The notes below the pieces were generated by a model that had not been told where the DNA came from, searched no databases, and saw only the letters and a list, made by a program, of their open reading frames with translations. This document shows, piece after piece, positions 33,718-45,179 of a stretch of DNA of 64,000 nt (positions are counted from its first letter, which is position 1; every line of letters starts with the position of its first letter). The stretch is from Epiperipatus broadwayi (taxonomy: Eukaryota; Onychophora; Udeonychophora; Euonychophora; Peripatidae): the NCBI GenBank assembly GCA_028023455.1, contig JAQFVV010006238.1, positions 4,102,572-4,166,571 on the forward strand. Direction: 5' to 3'. A program made the position numbers and the translations under genes.

Positions 33718-34223
33718 TTGATGGCGTTACTATATTGCAATTTGAATATTAGGTGTGAGTTAATATATGATAATAGTAAGGAAAGTAGTTTATTGTTTAA
33801 GGCTCGAACGGGATCTTTAGCTACAAAAGAATATACATGTAAATGGAAAAATATGGGTGATTTATTTTATAAATTATGTAAGGAAGGAATTGAAAATATT
33901 AGGCATTTGTTAATTGAATGTAAATGTTTGAAAACAGAAAGGATACATATAATGAAGTTGTGGAAAAATAAATATGAAAAGAGTGATTATACAGAAAGTG
34001 AATTATTGGTTTTTATGCTGGATTTGGGAAAAGATAAGGGAGATTTAGATATAAAGGTTATAGAGTTGACAAAAATTATGTTGTGGAAATGGGATAGAGC
34101 AGATTATGGGTAAATTTAGAGTGGGGAATGTAAAAGAAAGTGGCTAACAGGTTTATCTGGGCATAATTGCTGAGATATTCTTGACTTCGTTTAAGGAGAA
34201 GCCATAATACATCACATCACATC
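33718..34223 (+). mobile_element. CR1/L2-group LINE 3' end, copy 2
   Basis: Same 3' end as 31920-32606, with tail AATACATCACATCACATCTG. It contains a 131-codon frame (33718-34113) that joins YDNSKESSLLFKARTGSLAT to the knuckle CKLC/YKLC-like box (first Cys replaced by Tyr, YKLCKEGIENIRHLLIECKC) and the KIMLWKWDRADYG end, showing the frame that is broken in copy 1. The N-terminal residues before YDNSK are probably not element sequence. Confidence 0.75.
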
Positions 34224-35515
34224 TGTGAATAAAATAGATAAGAATAGAAATTAATTAAAAAATGAAAAGATGTGTAATAATAGTAAATAAATCTTATTGT
34301 TATTTGGTGCAAAAATAGGAATATTAGATTCTAGGGAAAGAAATAAAAATAGGTTTGGATTATATAAAGAATAATGAACATTTGGTTTTGGAGTATAGGA
34401 TATTAGAAGAAGATCTGGATAAACTGAAGAAGGGAGGAAATTTAAAGATAATCAAAGAAGTTATGATTTTTGATTTGGGATTTTTAATTGGACAATATAA
34501 GAATGACATAGAATTATCCACACAGGGTTTTGTTAAGGGATAGGAGGAAAAAAGAAAACATACCAAATCCAGAAACAGTTGGGGATTATTAGTAGGAAGT
34601 AAGTAAGCTTATTGGGTTATATAAAGGTTTTGGATGGAAGGAAATTTAGTTTGTCTAAAAGAGTTTCTAGGTGTATAGTCTATGCATAAGAGATCATGAT
34701 ATCATTTAATGAGAAGACATATTTTACATTATATACCCATGGTAGTGTAATTTATCATATTGCATTATGTCAGTTTTAAATTTGACTTATTCTGTTTATG
34801 AACTGTGTTATATAGCACAGTGAAGAGGTAAAATTTTTAATCAATTCCAGCTGTTGAACATAAAAATGAACTTTAGAGTTTAGTCAATTGAATAGAACTT
34901 TTTTGCTCATCCTATCAATTTGCACTCGAATTATACATGACATTCCATGCACATGTCCATAATTGTTATCTATGAATGTTTCTACATTTAATTCATAAGG
35001 ATTATTTAAGACTTGAAGCAGCCTATTAATGATAAATCTTCAGCTTGTGCTAAAATTTTGTTAATAATAAATTAAATATTAATGAAACAGAATTGACTTT
35101 TAATTTTCCAAAAGTATAATTTTGTGAACTTCATAGTAGTAATTATTTTACACAACTGGATCAATGGTTCTGCATTGACTAATTCGCCAAATAAAAACAT
35201 AAGCTAAAATTATCCATTTGAAAATATCAAACAACATTAAAAAAGTGTTAAAATGTATATTGCAGATAACAATAAATTCTTGTCATAATCTTCCTTGTTT
35301 TTAAAACTAGTCTACAGAGAAATGAAAACCAAGTCCAATAAGTAAGGACATGCCAGTAATATTTATATTTAATACTGTTGTAATGAAAAAAAAACCCAAT
35401 TCAGTAAGTTAGGTGGAATGAAAGCATATGTTGATGAGTATTCCGAAAAATGAAAATTTTGAAAATGGTTTTATTGACATTATTAAAACAAAGGGCTGAG
35501 AGAATTTTAGCATTT
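34224..35515. other. AT-rich stretch, short open frame, no family
   Basis: The plus-strand frame at 34355-34543 (62 codons, K/E/I-rich) has no recognisable domain. The remainder is AT-rich and featureless to me. Confidence 0.4.
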
Positions 35516-35519
35516 TTGC

Positions 35520-36965
35520 TGGAATCATTATCATCATCATCATCATTTTAAATATTATGAATCCTTTGCAGTATGAAGTTCTCTCCAAGTTTAATCCAGT
35601 TATTCTAAATCCCAGCTTCTCTTCTCAACAATACATTAGCAAACTTTCATATATATTGCTTATAATAACTTTTTTTCATATATACTTTAATGCAAAAAAT
35701 AAATAAATTAATAAAACTTTATTTTCTTGACAGTTTTGACTGTCCAGCAGTCTTCATCAGAGCTTATGAAGACTGCTGGACAGTCAAAACTGTCAGGAAA
35801 ATAAAGAAGTTTTATTAAAAAAAATTTTTTTGTATTAAAGTGTATATGAAAGAAGTTACTATAAGCAATATATATGAATATATGAAGAAATGCAAAGAAA
35901 GTAAAGGAAAAGAATAAGAGTATTAGCAAACTTTTTTATTTCATACATTCATCTCACCTGTTGTCTCTTTCTAATTCTTTTACAATATTTTGCATGGATT
36001 TTAAAACTTCAATTATCCGTCTATAATCATGTTTCTTAGCAATATGTCTAGCATAGTTCCATTTGTCTCTTAATTCTTTCAGTGATGTCAGAAGTATCTG
36101 TTTGTTCTCTCATCTATGAATTTGATTTTCAACCACTACTTGTTACTCTTAACATATATCTGTATTATTTCAGTAAGTGTTTTAAATCTCTATATTGATG
36201 TCCTGTTATGTGGCCAAGTCTCACTTTCATAAATAAAATCTGGTACAACACATAGTCATATTTCCTTTTAATATTAAGTTATGTCTGTAAAAGTACTCCA
36301 TCTAAGATTAATTCCATGAATAATTTTACCCATCATATGTCTGTTTGTGTTAACAATCTGACCAAGGTATTTGTAATTGCTAACTTATTCTAATTCATGA
36401 TTATTTTCGTTACTTTTTCTTGAGAAAATTCATTGAACATTACTTTAATCTTTTTAGCATTTATTTTTAATACTGCTTTTTTGTTTTGATATGATACCCC
36501 TTGCAACATTTCCTGAAGCTTTGAACAAAACAACCACACCATCTGCAAAATCTAAATAATTTAAGTAATCTCCATTTATTTTTAGTTCCTTAGTGTCTCA
36601 TTTTAATCCACATAATACTTGTTATAAAGCAGCTGTAAAAAGATTTGAAGATATGGAATCTTACTGATGTATACTTTTCTCACTGTTCATCTTTAGAATA
36701 TGATAATATCATTGGTCTTTATCTTGATGATCCAATGCTTTAACTATTATGGAAATGCCTATGGAATCAAATGTACTTTGGTAATCTACAAATCCAAAGC
36801 ATAATGCCAACTCATATTTGTAAGACTTTTTCTGGGATGGTGTTTTTGAAATTATCTGTGTTTGATGAAAATTTTGTCTTTTGTTATCTTGAAACATATT
36901 TAGCATTTAAGGCTTCTTCAAAAATTGACAATATATCACATTATTTATTTTTCTTTCAGATTTAA
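35520..36965 (-). mobile_element. RTE-like LINE, minus strand, with nested insertion
   Basis: Reads leftwards from about 36965. RT remnants at 36709-36906 include ELALCFGFVDYQSTFDSIGI and SIIVKALDHQDKD (the FVDY.KAFDS..H..+W..L block). Further left come a primer-grip-like LKNNGDYLNYLDFADGVV-type region near 36540-36590, the TYGSETW-type region near 36210-36230, and the WAGHI/ER tail at 36000-36130. The end at about 35520 is a run of ATC units (GAT on the sense strand). It is interrupted at 35648-35921 by a palindromic insertion. Confidence 0.72.
35635..35934. mobile_element. Family C palindromic insertion with 13 bp target duplication
   Basis: A 274 bp insert (35648-35921) splits the RTE copy and is flanked by identical 13-mers ATTAGCAAACTTT at 35635-35647 and 35922-35934. 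The insert is an inverted repeat with ~110 bp arms around a ~5 bp centre: GACTGTCCAGCAGTCTTCAT on the left answers ATGAAGACTGCTGGACAGTC on the right. A 13 bp duplication fits target-primed reverse transcription better than most DNA transposons. Confidence 0.85.
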
Positions 36966-37031
36966 AAATATCCTAAAGTTTAAATTTAAGGCAGTTTTCT
37001 TAGGTATACCAGTGCAACAAATATGCATTTT

Positions 37032-37161
37032 GATGTCTTTAGTTTTTTTTTTCATGTATCATAGCATCGGCCGGGAAATGAACCCGCTAACCCAGGACAA
37101 CTGCTTGTAAGGCAGCTGTGCTGACCTCTCGACCACCAATGCTTGACATGTCCTTAGTTTT
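37032..37161 (-). mobile_element. tRNA-Gly-derived SINE, flanked by a near-identical target duplication
   Basis: On the minus strand: acceptor GCATTGG paired with CCGATGC (one G.T), box A TGGTCGAGAGGTCAGCA, anticodon stem GCTGC/GCAGT with loop CTTACAA, and box B GGGTTCATTTCCCGG. Then comes GCTATGATACATG and an A run. The loop sits in the CTGCCTTCCAAGCAGTTG context of animal tRNA-Gly(TCC), here mutated to TAC. ATGTCTTTAGTTTT (37032) and ATGTCCTTAGTTTT (37148) are the probable target duplication. It lies beside the 5' side of the RTE copy. Confidence 0.78.
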
Positions 37162-37164
37162 ATA

Positions 37165-37950
37165 GTAATCATTGCCATCTTTGTTTCTGTGGTAAATAAT
37201 GTTTATTTTAAATTGACAATTAAATTTATTCCTTTCCATTATTACTTCCAATATAATTTTGTCATATCTTTGCCTTTAGTATATGCATATTCAATTTTTT
37301 TTTCATAATTTTTTATAAAGTTTTAAATTATTTTAATATTTCAATATTGCTGTTGTTAATTTTTTTAGGATTGAGCAAATCACTTTAATTATGCTTGCCA
37401 CTCTGAAATCACATTAGAATTATTATACTTAAATAAAAAAAACAGTATTATTTTGACCACTATTTTAATTCTTTTAACATTTACACATTGCTATTACTAA
37501 CTTTTCTAGAAATGAATACATCACTTTAAGTAAGTCTGTTATCCTAAAATCATGTTGGAATTACTACAGCTGTATAAAAAACAATATTCTCTTATAACCA
37601 TTCACTATAGAATGCATTTAATTGAAATTATATTATTAGTAATAATGATTTTTTCCCCCAAAAGATAAACACTCACTGATATTCTATTTATCATATGAAT
37701 TTTATTTTTTAATTAGTTTGTTTTGTCTAAATATGGCAGTTAATTGTTTACAGTTGTTATTTATATTAACTTTGTGATAATTAAACAAGAATTGAAATAA
37801 GTAATAAATAAATTATGGATTGAAATGAATACAGTGGAGTCTGTTAAAATGGATTAATTGGTTCCAAAATGCCATTTCATATACCATTCGTGAAATATAT
37901 GTATTTACAAATGATTTTTTTTCTGAATCACAGCCAAAACCAAAATTACA
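37165..37950. other. AT-rich stretch without recognisable genes
   Basis: May include old RTE sequence on its left side, but no readable block. Nothing else seen. Confidence 0.35.
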
Positions 37951-37954
37951 ATAG

Positions 37955-38040
37955 GTCAGCGTGACTGCCTTGCACTTGCAGGCAGTTGCCCGGGTTGCGG
38001 GTTCGCGTCCCGGCCGATGCTATGACATTTAAAAAAAAAA
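37955..38040 (+). mobile_element. tRNA-Gly-derived SINE, copy 2
   Basis: GGTCAGCGTGACTGCC, a duplicated/expanded anticodon loop (TTGCACTTGCA), GGCAGTTGCCCGGG, box B GGGTTCGCGTCCCGG, then CCGATGCTATGACATTT and an 11 A tail. The acceptor 5' half is lost. It shares the CCGATGCTATGA-to-A-run ending with the copy at 37032-37161, showing that both derive from one SINE and not from independent tRNA genes. Confidence 0.75.
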
Positions 38041-38503
38041 ACAAGAGACAATAATTTAAGCAAAAAAAAATCAAAAATATAATATGAAAAACATATTCAA
38101 TTAAACATGGTATATAAAATATAATTATATTTAAAAAAATATGTCAGAAATTATTACAGTATACACTTCTAGGAGAATATTTAGATTAAAAGTACGTGCA
38201 AAGTAATATTTTTTCCACTAGAAATTAGAAAGAAGCAAACAAATTAAAGTGATCACCATGTTTATGTTACAAAGATGTCTCTTGTTTTAGTGTTTTTGTT
38301 ATGCTTTCATATTAACATGTGATCATTCTACTGTGTATTTATGTTTTAAGCCAATAAACATCACATGATCACCATTTCTTATGCTCGCATATAACTGTTT
38401 TAAAACAGGCAAAACTAGTATACATATTGCCACTCACTGCAAACTAGAGTAATCATAGGATGCCAGAAGGCTTGTGCATAAAATTCCTATCTGGTTCCTA
38501 CTC

Positions 38504-38555
38504 ATTCAATATCCCCAGACTAGTTTCTGGCCTTTGTCAGTGAGGAGCCTTTGAT
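38504..38555 (-). ncRNA. Hammerhead ribozyme, family A, shortened helix II
   Basis: Minus strand: CTCA, CTGACAA (G8 to A), AGGCCA, GAAAC, TA, GTC, TGGGG. The stem II loop is deleted to about 6 nt compared with the 13 nt of sister copies, and G8 is lost, so it is probably inactive. Stem I inner helix CCTCA/TGGGG is kept. Confidence 0.6.
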
Positions 38556-38661
38556 CTGAGAGCATTGCACCTAGATCTTAGGATCCTAAGATCTAGGTGC
38601 AATGCTCTCAGATCCAAGGCTCCTCACTGATGATCCTAAGATCTAGGTGCAGTGCTTTCAG

Positions 38662-38720
38662 ATACAAAGCTCCTCACTGATAAAGACCACAAGCCAGAAA
38701 CTAGTCTGGGGATATTATAT
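38662..38720 (+). ncRNA. Hammerhead ribozyme, family A, G8 mutated
   Basis: CCTCA, CTGATAA (G8 to A), AGAC-CACAA-GCC-A, GAAAC, TA, GTC, TGGGG, then ATATTATAT where sister copies have ATATTGGAT. The inner stem I, second box and stem III are intact. The outer stem I is weakened. Confidence 0.6.
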
Positions 38721-39254
38721 AAGCATTAGATGGGGATTTTATGCATAAGTCCTCTGGGATTCATTGATTACTTTAGCTTGCAGTGAGTGGCATTATGTAT
38801 AATGAGTTTTGCCTGTATTAGCATTTATGTTTTCTTCAGAGTACCAGGCATTGTAAATTTGTTAATAAATTCACGCTTTAAAAATGCAAACTGGTTATTT
38901 TACAATCCACAAAAATATTGGATTGTTAATATTGTTTAGAGATCCAAGTCTTTAATGCTTTTATAAGTGAAAATGATCTAAAATTTTTATATCTAGTAGA
39001 TATTTTTGTTATAATGGAGTTTTAGATGAGAAGTACACTGAGTAAAAATTGAAATTTGCTGGCTTACATTGTATTTATAAGTATTTTAAGCACTTACTTT
39101 TGATTCTCAAAGTTACACTGCTTTGTGTTTGTTACGTTATTGATTTTTAAATAGTGTATATAACTTTAAGAGTATTGTTAGCAAAATCATATTGTAATAA
39201 TTAGAATAAACACATGTTTAGTGAAGAAGTAATATTATATATAGAGCTTACAAA

Positions 39255-39480
39255 AAAAGCTTTTAACAAGCTTTGCAGAATATCCCCAACCCCAGACCAG
39301 TTTCTGCTACTGACATCATCAGTGAGGTGCTATATATGGTGTATCTGAAATTAGTTCAGCCCCATATGGCTATTTAAGTTAGATAGCTGGATTGGAAGAC
39401 ATATGGATGTCTGAAAATGATTTTCTACTTAAGTGTTGGGCTTGTTCTAGTATTTTTAGTCTAATGCTTGCAAGCTCTAT
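39255..39480 (-). mobile_element. Family A repeat, divergent copy
   Basis: Contains the hammerhead (39281-39333) and, beyond it, the phrases ATTAGTTCAGCCCCATATGG and TAGATAGCTGGA, which match the long middle segment seen at 20690-20870 and 55130-55230. The ends are too diverged to place exactly. Confidence 0.55.
39281..39333 (-). ncRNA. Hammerhead ribozyme, family A variant with paired 10.1/11.1
   Basis: Minus strand: ACCTCA, CTGATGA, TGT-CAGTA-GCA, GAAAC, TG, GTC, TGGGGT. The inner stem I is 6 bp, the whole conserved core is present, and helix II closes with U10.1-A11.1, the position that is A.A in other family A copies. Stem III is minimal (AC/GT). It is one of the best-preserved cores in the window although its flanks are diverged. 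Confidence 0.7.
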
Positions 39481-40290
39481 ATATAATATTTGTAAGTACA
39501 AGCTTATTAAATTAGGTCATATGACATCTGACTTGGATTTTTTTTTGTAATTTTAGAAATAATATTGGACAACCAGCAATGTTGTATGCTGAATATTTAA
39601 TTATTTAGTAGCGCTGAAAATTCAGGCCAGCGAAGTTATTGTAAAATCTTTATCTATAGTTTGGTTATAAGTTTTGAAACCGTAGATTATTTTGTAAGAC
39701 ATATAAACAGGGATCAATTTCTTTTGTAGTTTATCTGCCCAGTTTTTTGAATATTTAAAAATTATAAATGAATATTTTACAATATATGTTTGCCTTTAAT
39801 TTTTATGTGTATATATATAAATATGCGTATGTGTGTTTTATGTCATTTTATTTATAAGTATATTTTTTTCTTATGTTTCTATTGGCATTTTTGTTCCATC
39901 TTCATAAATTCTTGAAATGTTTTTATTGATTACCATTACTTTATATTTCAATGTAAAAAAGAATGTCAATAAAAAATCATTCAGTGTAGTATTGAAAGTT
40001 TTTTTTCTTTTTTAAAAAAAGACAACAATAACATTGGAGTGTATATTATAAAAATAAATCTATCTTTAATCAGTCTATCCATCTATCCATTCATTCACAG
40101 TAACTAGTCTATCAGTCTGTGATAAAAATATTTCTGTATTTAATTGTCAAATTAGCTTGGAATTGGGTATAACAAGTAGTCCAATTAGCTAGTCTATTTT
40201 CAGATCAAGTATGCCAGGGTTTGATCATTTTTATTAGTCATTTATTAGACTAGAGATTATCCACTTAATGAATAGTATTTCTGCAGTGAA
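39480..40290. other. AT-rich stretch without recognisable genes
   Basis: Nothing recognised. Short CTAT/CATC-type simple repeats lie near 40070-40100. Confidence 0.4.
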
Positions 40291-40570
40291 ATTTTTATTA
40301 CACCATTCTCATGCAAGATAGGGATGGGTTTCTATCTGCTTTTAATACCTTGGGGAGGTGTGTAATCATAAACATAGGAGCAATGTTATGTGAGAATGAT
40401 GTATGATCCCAAGATGCACACTCCATGCTAAATCCATGCTGACCAGTTAGTCCAGATCACCAATCTTTTACACATATCTTTAGCATAGTTCAGTATATAT
40501 AGATAGCCATTTACTACAGCTTAATTTAAAAGTGTCAAATTTACTGCCTTCACAACATTGACACAAACCA
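40290..40570 (-). mobile_element. Family B relic
   Basis: Strongly diverged copy identified by the stretch CCATGCTAAATCCATGCTGA and CAGTTAGTCCAGATCACC, aligned to CATGCTAAACCAGCACTCAT and CAGTTGGTCC in the intact family. The hammerhead position (40404-40459) has lost its core (CTGGTCA, GGAG), though the outer TGATC/GATCA stem still pairs. Confidence 0.5.
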
Positions 40571-41099
40571 CTTAATGGAAGTACGTTAATAATTTTTATT
40601 AATCTTTTATTAGACTAGGAATTATTCACCTAATGAATAATATTTCTGTAGTATAATTTTCATTATCATTCTAATATTCTACCAATTCTATACCAATGAT
40701 ATATATTCTTCCTATGAAATACTTTCATATCTATATTTGAAATCATGTCACAAAACAAATAATCTATTTTTATTATTATTATTATCAACAAGATATTTTT
40801 ATTTCTTCTACCAAATGAGATCTTGACATTGTCTTACATTATTATTCACTATTTCTTGTTCTCATAAATATTATATTTTATAATATGTTTATTATTCTTT
40901 TCTGGGAATCCTATCAGATTTTATTTATGACCACTAGTTCATTTTCATTTTTGCTAAATATTTTTTAACAATAATAAATTCGAACTACGTTTTAAATCAC
41001 ACTTAATTTTTAAAAAATATATACTGGCTCAAAATATACAGTTTTAACACTATATTTCCCTCTCACACACTTTTATATTATAACTCATAGGTACTCTCT

Positions 41100-41200
41100 T
41101 CCCATATTTATATGTCAAATGCATTGACCAAGAAGTGAACCCCGAGCCAGCTGCTTGGAAGGCAGCTATGCTGACTGCTAGGCCACACGGAAAACTAACA
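41100..41200 (-). mobile_element. tRNA-Gly(TCC)-like SINE or pseudogene, copy 3
   Basis: Minus strand: TGTGGCCTAGCAGTCAGCA, anticodon stem GCTGC/GCAGC with loop CTTCCAA (anticodon TCC, glycine), GGGGTTCACTTCTTGG and TCAATGC. The order and loop match animal tRNA-Gly(TCC). The acceptor stem no longer pairs well and the T stem is mutated, so this is not a working tRNA. It lacks the long A tail of copies 1 and 2. Confidence 0.7.
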
Positions 41201-41371
41201 AAAAAAAATTTAATACTTTTAATATCATCTACTAAATTGCACATATCAATTCTTTAAATCACTATTATGACAAATACCTTGTATATATATTTTATATCAA
41301 ACAAGAAAAATTATTGATAATAACTTTAAAATTAAAATACTTTTCTCCTTGTTTTTTTAAAAACTCATTTC

Positions 41372-41440
41372 ACAATTTTTTTATTTTAAATATTAATTTG
41401 AGATTACAATTTTTTTATTTTAAATATTAATTTGATCTCA
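41372..41440. repeat. Local tandem duplication (~34 bp unit)
   Basis: ACAATTTTTTTATTTTAAAT plus ATTAATTTGA occurs twice in direct succession. Confidence 0.85.
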
Positions 41441-41519
41441 AATTAAGAATTAAACATTATGGATTATGATTTAACCTACCTCCCTGCATAAGAATTAGAA
41501 ATTTATGATGATTAGATCA

Positions 41520-42600
41520 AAATTTATTGGGCCACTCCCGGTACGATTGGGACACCACAAAAAATAAAAATTCTTCAAAAAAGTTGCAAATTGACTTAGA
41601 ATTATGATGAAGTGAATTAGAAGATAAAAAAAACAATGATTTAGTGATAAAAATGGATTTATTGGATGTTATGGGCCTAGACAGAAACACTGAAGCGGTT
41701 AATTATTCAATCCCTTTAGATTTAAATTTTTTAAAAAAACCCAGTCTAAATACAAACCATTAGATTTTATAATTGGAAATTTAATTAAGAATCAAGAATT
41801 AGAACTCAACTTGGATTAGAAGAACTCAATAGGATCAGTAAAGCAGAATCATAATTGAAATTTTGTCACAATTTAGTTCAGAACAAGGTTATATAATACG
41901 AACTGGATTGTGAACCCTGAGGACCTAATGGGACCATGAGTCTCATCATTAGTTTTTTTTTTTGGTTTTGCCTGAATTCTCAGTCTCAAGGGTAGAGGCT
42001 ATGGCTATGAAGGGTTTGTTGATCAGTGGGATCAGTCAGTCATCATCACCACCCCCAGGTTTAGAGATGATCTGACTATGTTGTCGTGGCCTTCTCTGAT
42101 TCGGTTGGTGTTCCGGACCTGCTGAACCAACATCACACCCAGCTAAATTGTAACCCACCTATGATGGGGGCCGAAGCGGTTTAACCTTGTCCAAGGAGTG
42201 GATCTGAGTTCTCACTAAACTGAGTTCTGTTTGATGGGTCATAGATGGGTCTGGGGGGAGATGCTTGGGGACTTGCCAGGTTGGTTGAGAGTTGATTGTC
42301 CCACATGGACTTTGCCTCAAATGGACATAGCAACCCCTTGATTGACTGACATTTGATCTGTGATAATTCATGTCCTTTTTTCCTTTTGATGTTTTTTCTT
42401 GATGTTTGAACTTGGAATGTACTTTTTTTCATACCTGTAATACCTAATCTATTGTATAAGGCAGTTCTATTGCTTTGAGCCACCATCCAGTTGTAGAATA
42501 TCAATGTATCATTGTAGCCTCTACGTCTCACTGCTGCAGGTGACAGAATATGGTCCCTGCACAGATGGATCATACTTTAGTGACTTAATAAAGTTGTTTT
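41520..42600. other. Unclassified GC-richer block
   Basis: The most GC- and CpG-rich non-LINE part of the window (for example GGGCCACTCCCGGTACGATT, GGTGTTCCGGACCTGCTGAA, GGGGGCCGAAGCGG). Overlapping minus-strand frames of 130 and 70 codons exist at 42181-42573 and 42159-42371 but show no domain, and codon periodicity is not obvious. The block may be an uncharacterised mobile element, a non-coding exon or a 5' LINE region. No inverted ends or target duplication seen. Confidence 0.4.
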
Positions 42601-45170
42601 GAAACATTACCATGGTTACTCTGTAGACTTTTACCATTCATCACATAATGAAGTACTTCTATCTTCTCTTTGTTAAAAGACATGTATTGTTAAATACTGA
42701 ACAACAATCACAAATGATGGGACAAAAATTTAAATTGCATGCATCCTTCCTTCCTAGCTAGTTTTAAAGTTGCATTGCATATAATCCTGCTTTTCAAAAT
42801 CCACTATGAAAAGTTTGATGAATATTCTAAATAAACCTCCACTTTATTCTCCCACACTGCACATACTTTTAAACATGTTCAAATAAGTCATCAATAAGTT
42901 TACTTTCTGATTTCTCTCCTTTTTTGTTATTCATCAGTCTTGTAAAATTTCAAACACATATTGGATAAATTCATTTAATTTTCTAGCTTATCATACATTA
43001 TAATCTCAGTTATCTTTGCTCATCTACCATTAAAAGTTATACAGATTTTTTTTTTAAATATAAGTTAAACATTTTCTTCAGAATTTTGCAAAAAAAAAAA
43101 AATATTTGTATGAATCAATTGTTTAATTCAAAAGGAAGATTTTTTTTTCATACATCTCTCATGACTGATTAACTATTTTTAACGTTCTATAAAATATTTC
43201 TATTAACTTTACAAATTTAGTTCTAGAAACTTTTAATCTATTTTCACATTTATGATCAATAAAAATGCTTAATTTAAAATAGATACATGAAGCTTTCTTA
43301 CATGACCGGGGTTACATTTCTTTTTGAAGCAATATAGTTGTTTATCCTTTATCATGGTTATCCCTGGCAAAATTAAAATAACAACTTTGATTTCTCAAAC
43401 TCCTTTGGGCATTATTTTGGCTATCCATGGACAATCAAGATAGGCACTTTTGTCATAATGATGATCAGCTAAATTACTCCACGGTGATTAGAATTATTTA
43501 AAAAATATTTTCTATCCTTAATCTGCTTTCTAAAGATGATTTTTTTTACTACTTTAGACTTTAAATATTTTAACTTATTTTTTTTAATTTTTTTTTACAG
43601 AGACACGAATTGACACTCCTCTCTGCTTTATAATTTTTCTTCAATCTCCCAGATCATCTGCTGTTTTTTTAAAACCCCAGGAGAAATTGGCGTCAGAAAA
43701 CTATTTACTCAACTCACATTGGCCAATCTCCCAAATCAACTATTATAACTTTTAAACAAAATGTTTTTCTGTTTCTATTTGCAATATTAAGATCAATAAA
43801 TGTTTTATAAATGAAATTAATTTAAATCATTTGTTACAAACTACAATTCCAATTCCAATTATATTTTTAATATATGATATTTGGATTTAAATACAAAGTT
43901 TAAGAATAAATATTTTTGTTTACAAGATATTATAATTAAAATAATTTTAAAATAAATTCTTATCTTGTGGTAGATAATTGTTCCTTCTTTCATTAACTAC
44001 AAATTTAGACCTTTAGCTTTTAAAGGAACATTGCATGAAAATAAATTAGAGGTAGATTTATAAGTAACGATATTTATTTAAAAAGACAAATATTGTATTA
44101 AAAATTATATAGTAGATTTTTATAACTAACAATGATTTTTAAATCTCTACAGAGTTCTCTTTTTAATCTTTATGTATTAAGTCATTTATTACAGTTATAC
44201 CCAAGTTTGGTGCAATACTACTATCTAAATTATAAATTTAAAATTTTGGAGCTATAATTTACATTTTATATACCATTCTTACCATGGATAACTGATCAAA
44301 AGGTTACAATATACAAAAATGAATTATATTTAATTAGAATTTTTAATATAATTTAGATTTATTATGCGTAGATAGAGGGCTATTATTAAATATAAAAAAA
44401 TCACAAATCTAAAAAAGTATTCTTTTATACTTATTTTCTACAATATTCAAATTTTATTAATTATTCTGATATTTGAATTGTTGAATAAATTTTCTCAAAG
44501 ATGAAAAAAAAATATTGTGCATTGTGTTATTTATAAAATATTACTCAGTTTTAATGTTTATATAAATTCAATCTATTGTACATATATATCTATATATGCA
44601 TTAGATATTATATGGCAAACCTCTACACATCTAATATTCTATTTATATATAACACATTCATTAATAATTACATTCGAAATACACGTATGTATATCTTTTT
44701 TTTCTTTTAACTATTGTATAATTGTCATTTGAATCCCAAACTTATAGTTCTAATTTGAAAATTCTTATCAAATTTGCATAACTAATTTTCATTTATTTAT
44801 ATTCTTTTTAATTGAATTTATAAAAATCAATATTCGTTTGTTTATTTTAACGAAAGCATTATTTTGTAGTAGTTTTGTTTTTGGAATGATGTAATCTTCC
44901 ACAATTATGCTTTCGTTATAAGTAAAACGCTTTCAGATACGCCAGAATAATTTAGTTACTTATAATTATTCAGCGGTATTATTGATTTAATTAATGGTAT
45001 ACAAATAATTTGAATTTTTTCTCATTGTCTTGAAATTTTTTTAAAATCACATTCTTGCTAAAATATTTAAGACTTCACATAATATACGTTTATTTTTGTT
45101 TTAGTCTTATAATCAATAAATAGCAGTTATTCATTAATAATTTTTTAAGATTATAATAACGTTTATTTTC
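42600..45170. other. AT-rich stretch without recognisable genes
   Basis: Long AT-rich stretch with many T runs. No domain, RNA or repeat family of this window recognised. Frames at 44517-44732 look random. Confidence 0.4.
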
Positions 45171-45179
45171 ATCGCGGTC

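Larger units (their letters stand above)
38345..38825. mobile_element. Family A repeat, inverted dimer
   Basis: Left half (38345-38582) and right half (about 38640-38825) are inverted copies meeting in a perfect palindrome, GATCTTAGGATCCTAAGATC (centre at about 38585). A further 60 bp partial duplicate lies between (38586-38640), stopping inside a hammerhead after CTGATGA. Outer landmarks are ACATCACATGATCACCATTT on the left and GGATTCATTGATTACTTTAG on the right. Hammerheads are at 38504-38555 (minus) and 38662-38720 (plus). Confidence 0.8.

Noticed and set aside
34355-34543. 62-codon K/E-rich plus frame
   Set aside because: No family match and no extension; near a purine-rich LINE end, so the composition alone can explain it.
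37032-41200. Functional tRNA-Gly or tRNA-Val genes
   Set aside because: Broken T or acceptor stems, altered or expanded anticodon loops, A tails and a target duplication mark them as SINE copies or pseudogenes.
42181-42573. 130-codon minus-strand frame in the GC-richer block
   Set aside because: Overlaps another frame of similar quality, shows no domain and has no convincing start or splice context; kept only as an unclassified block.
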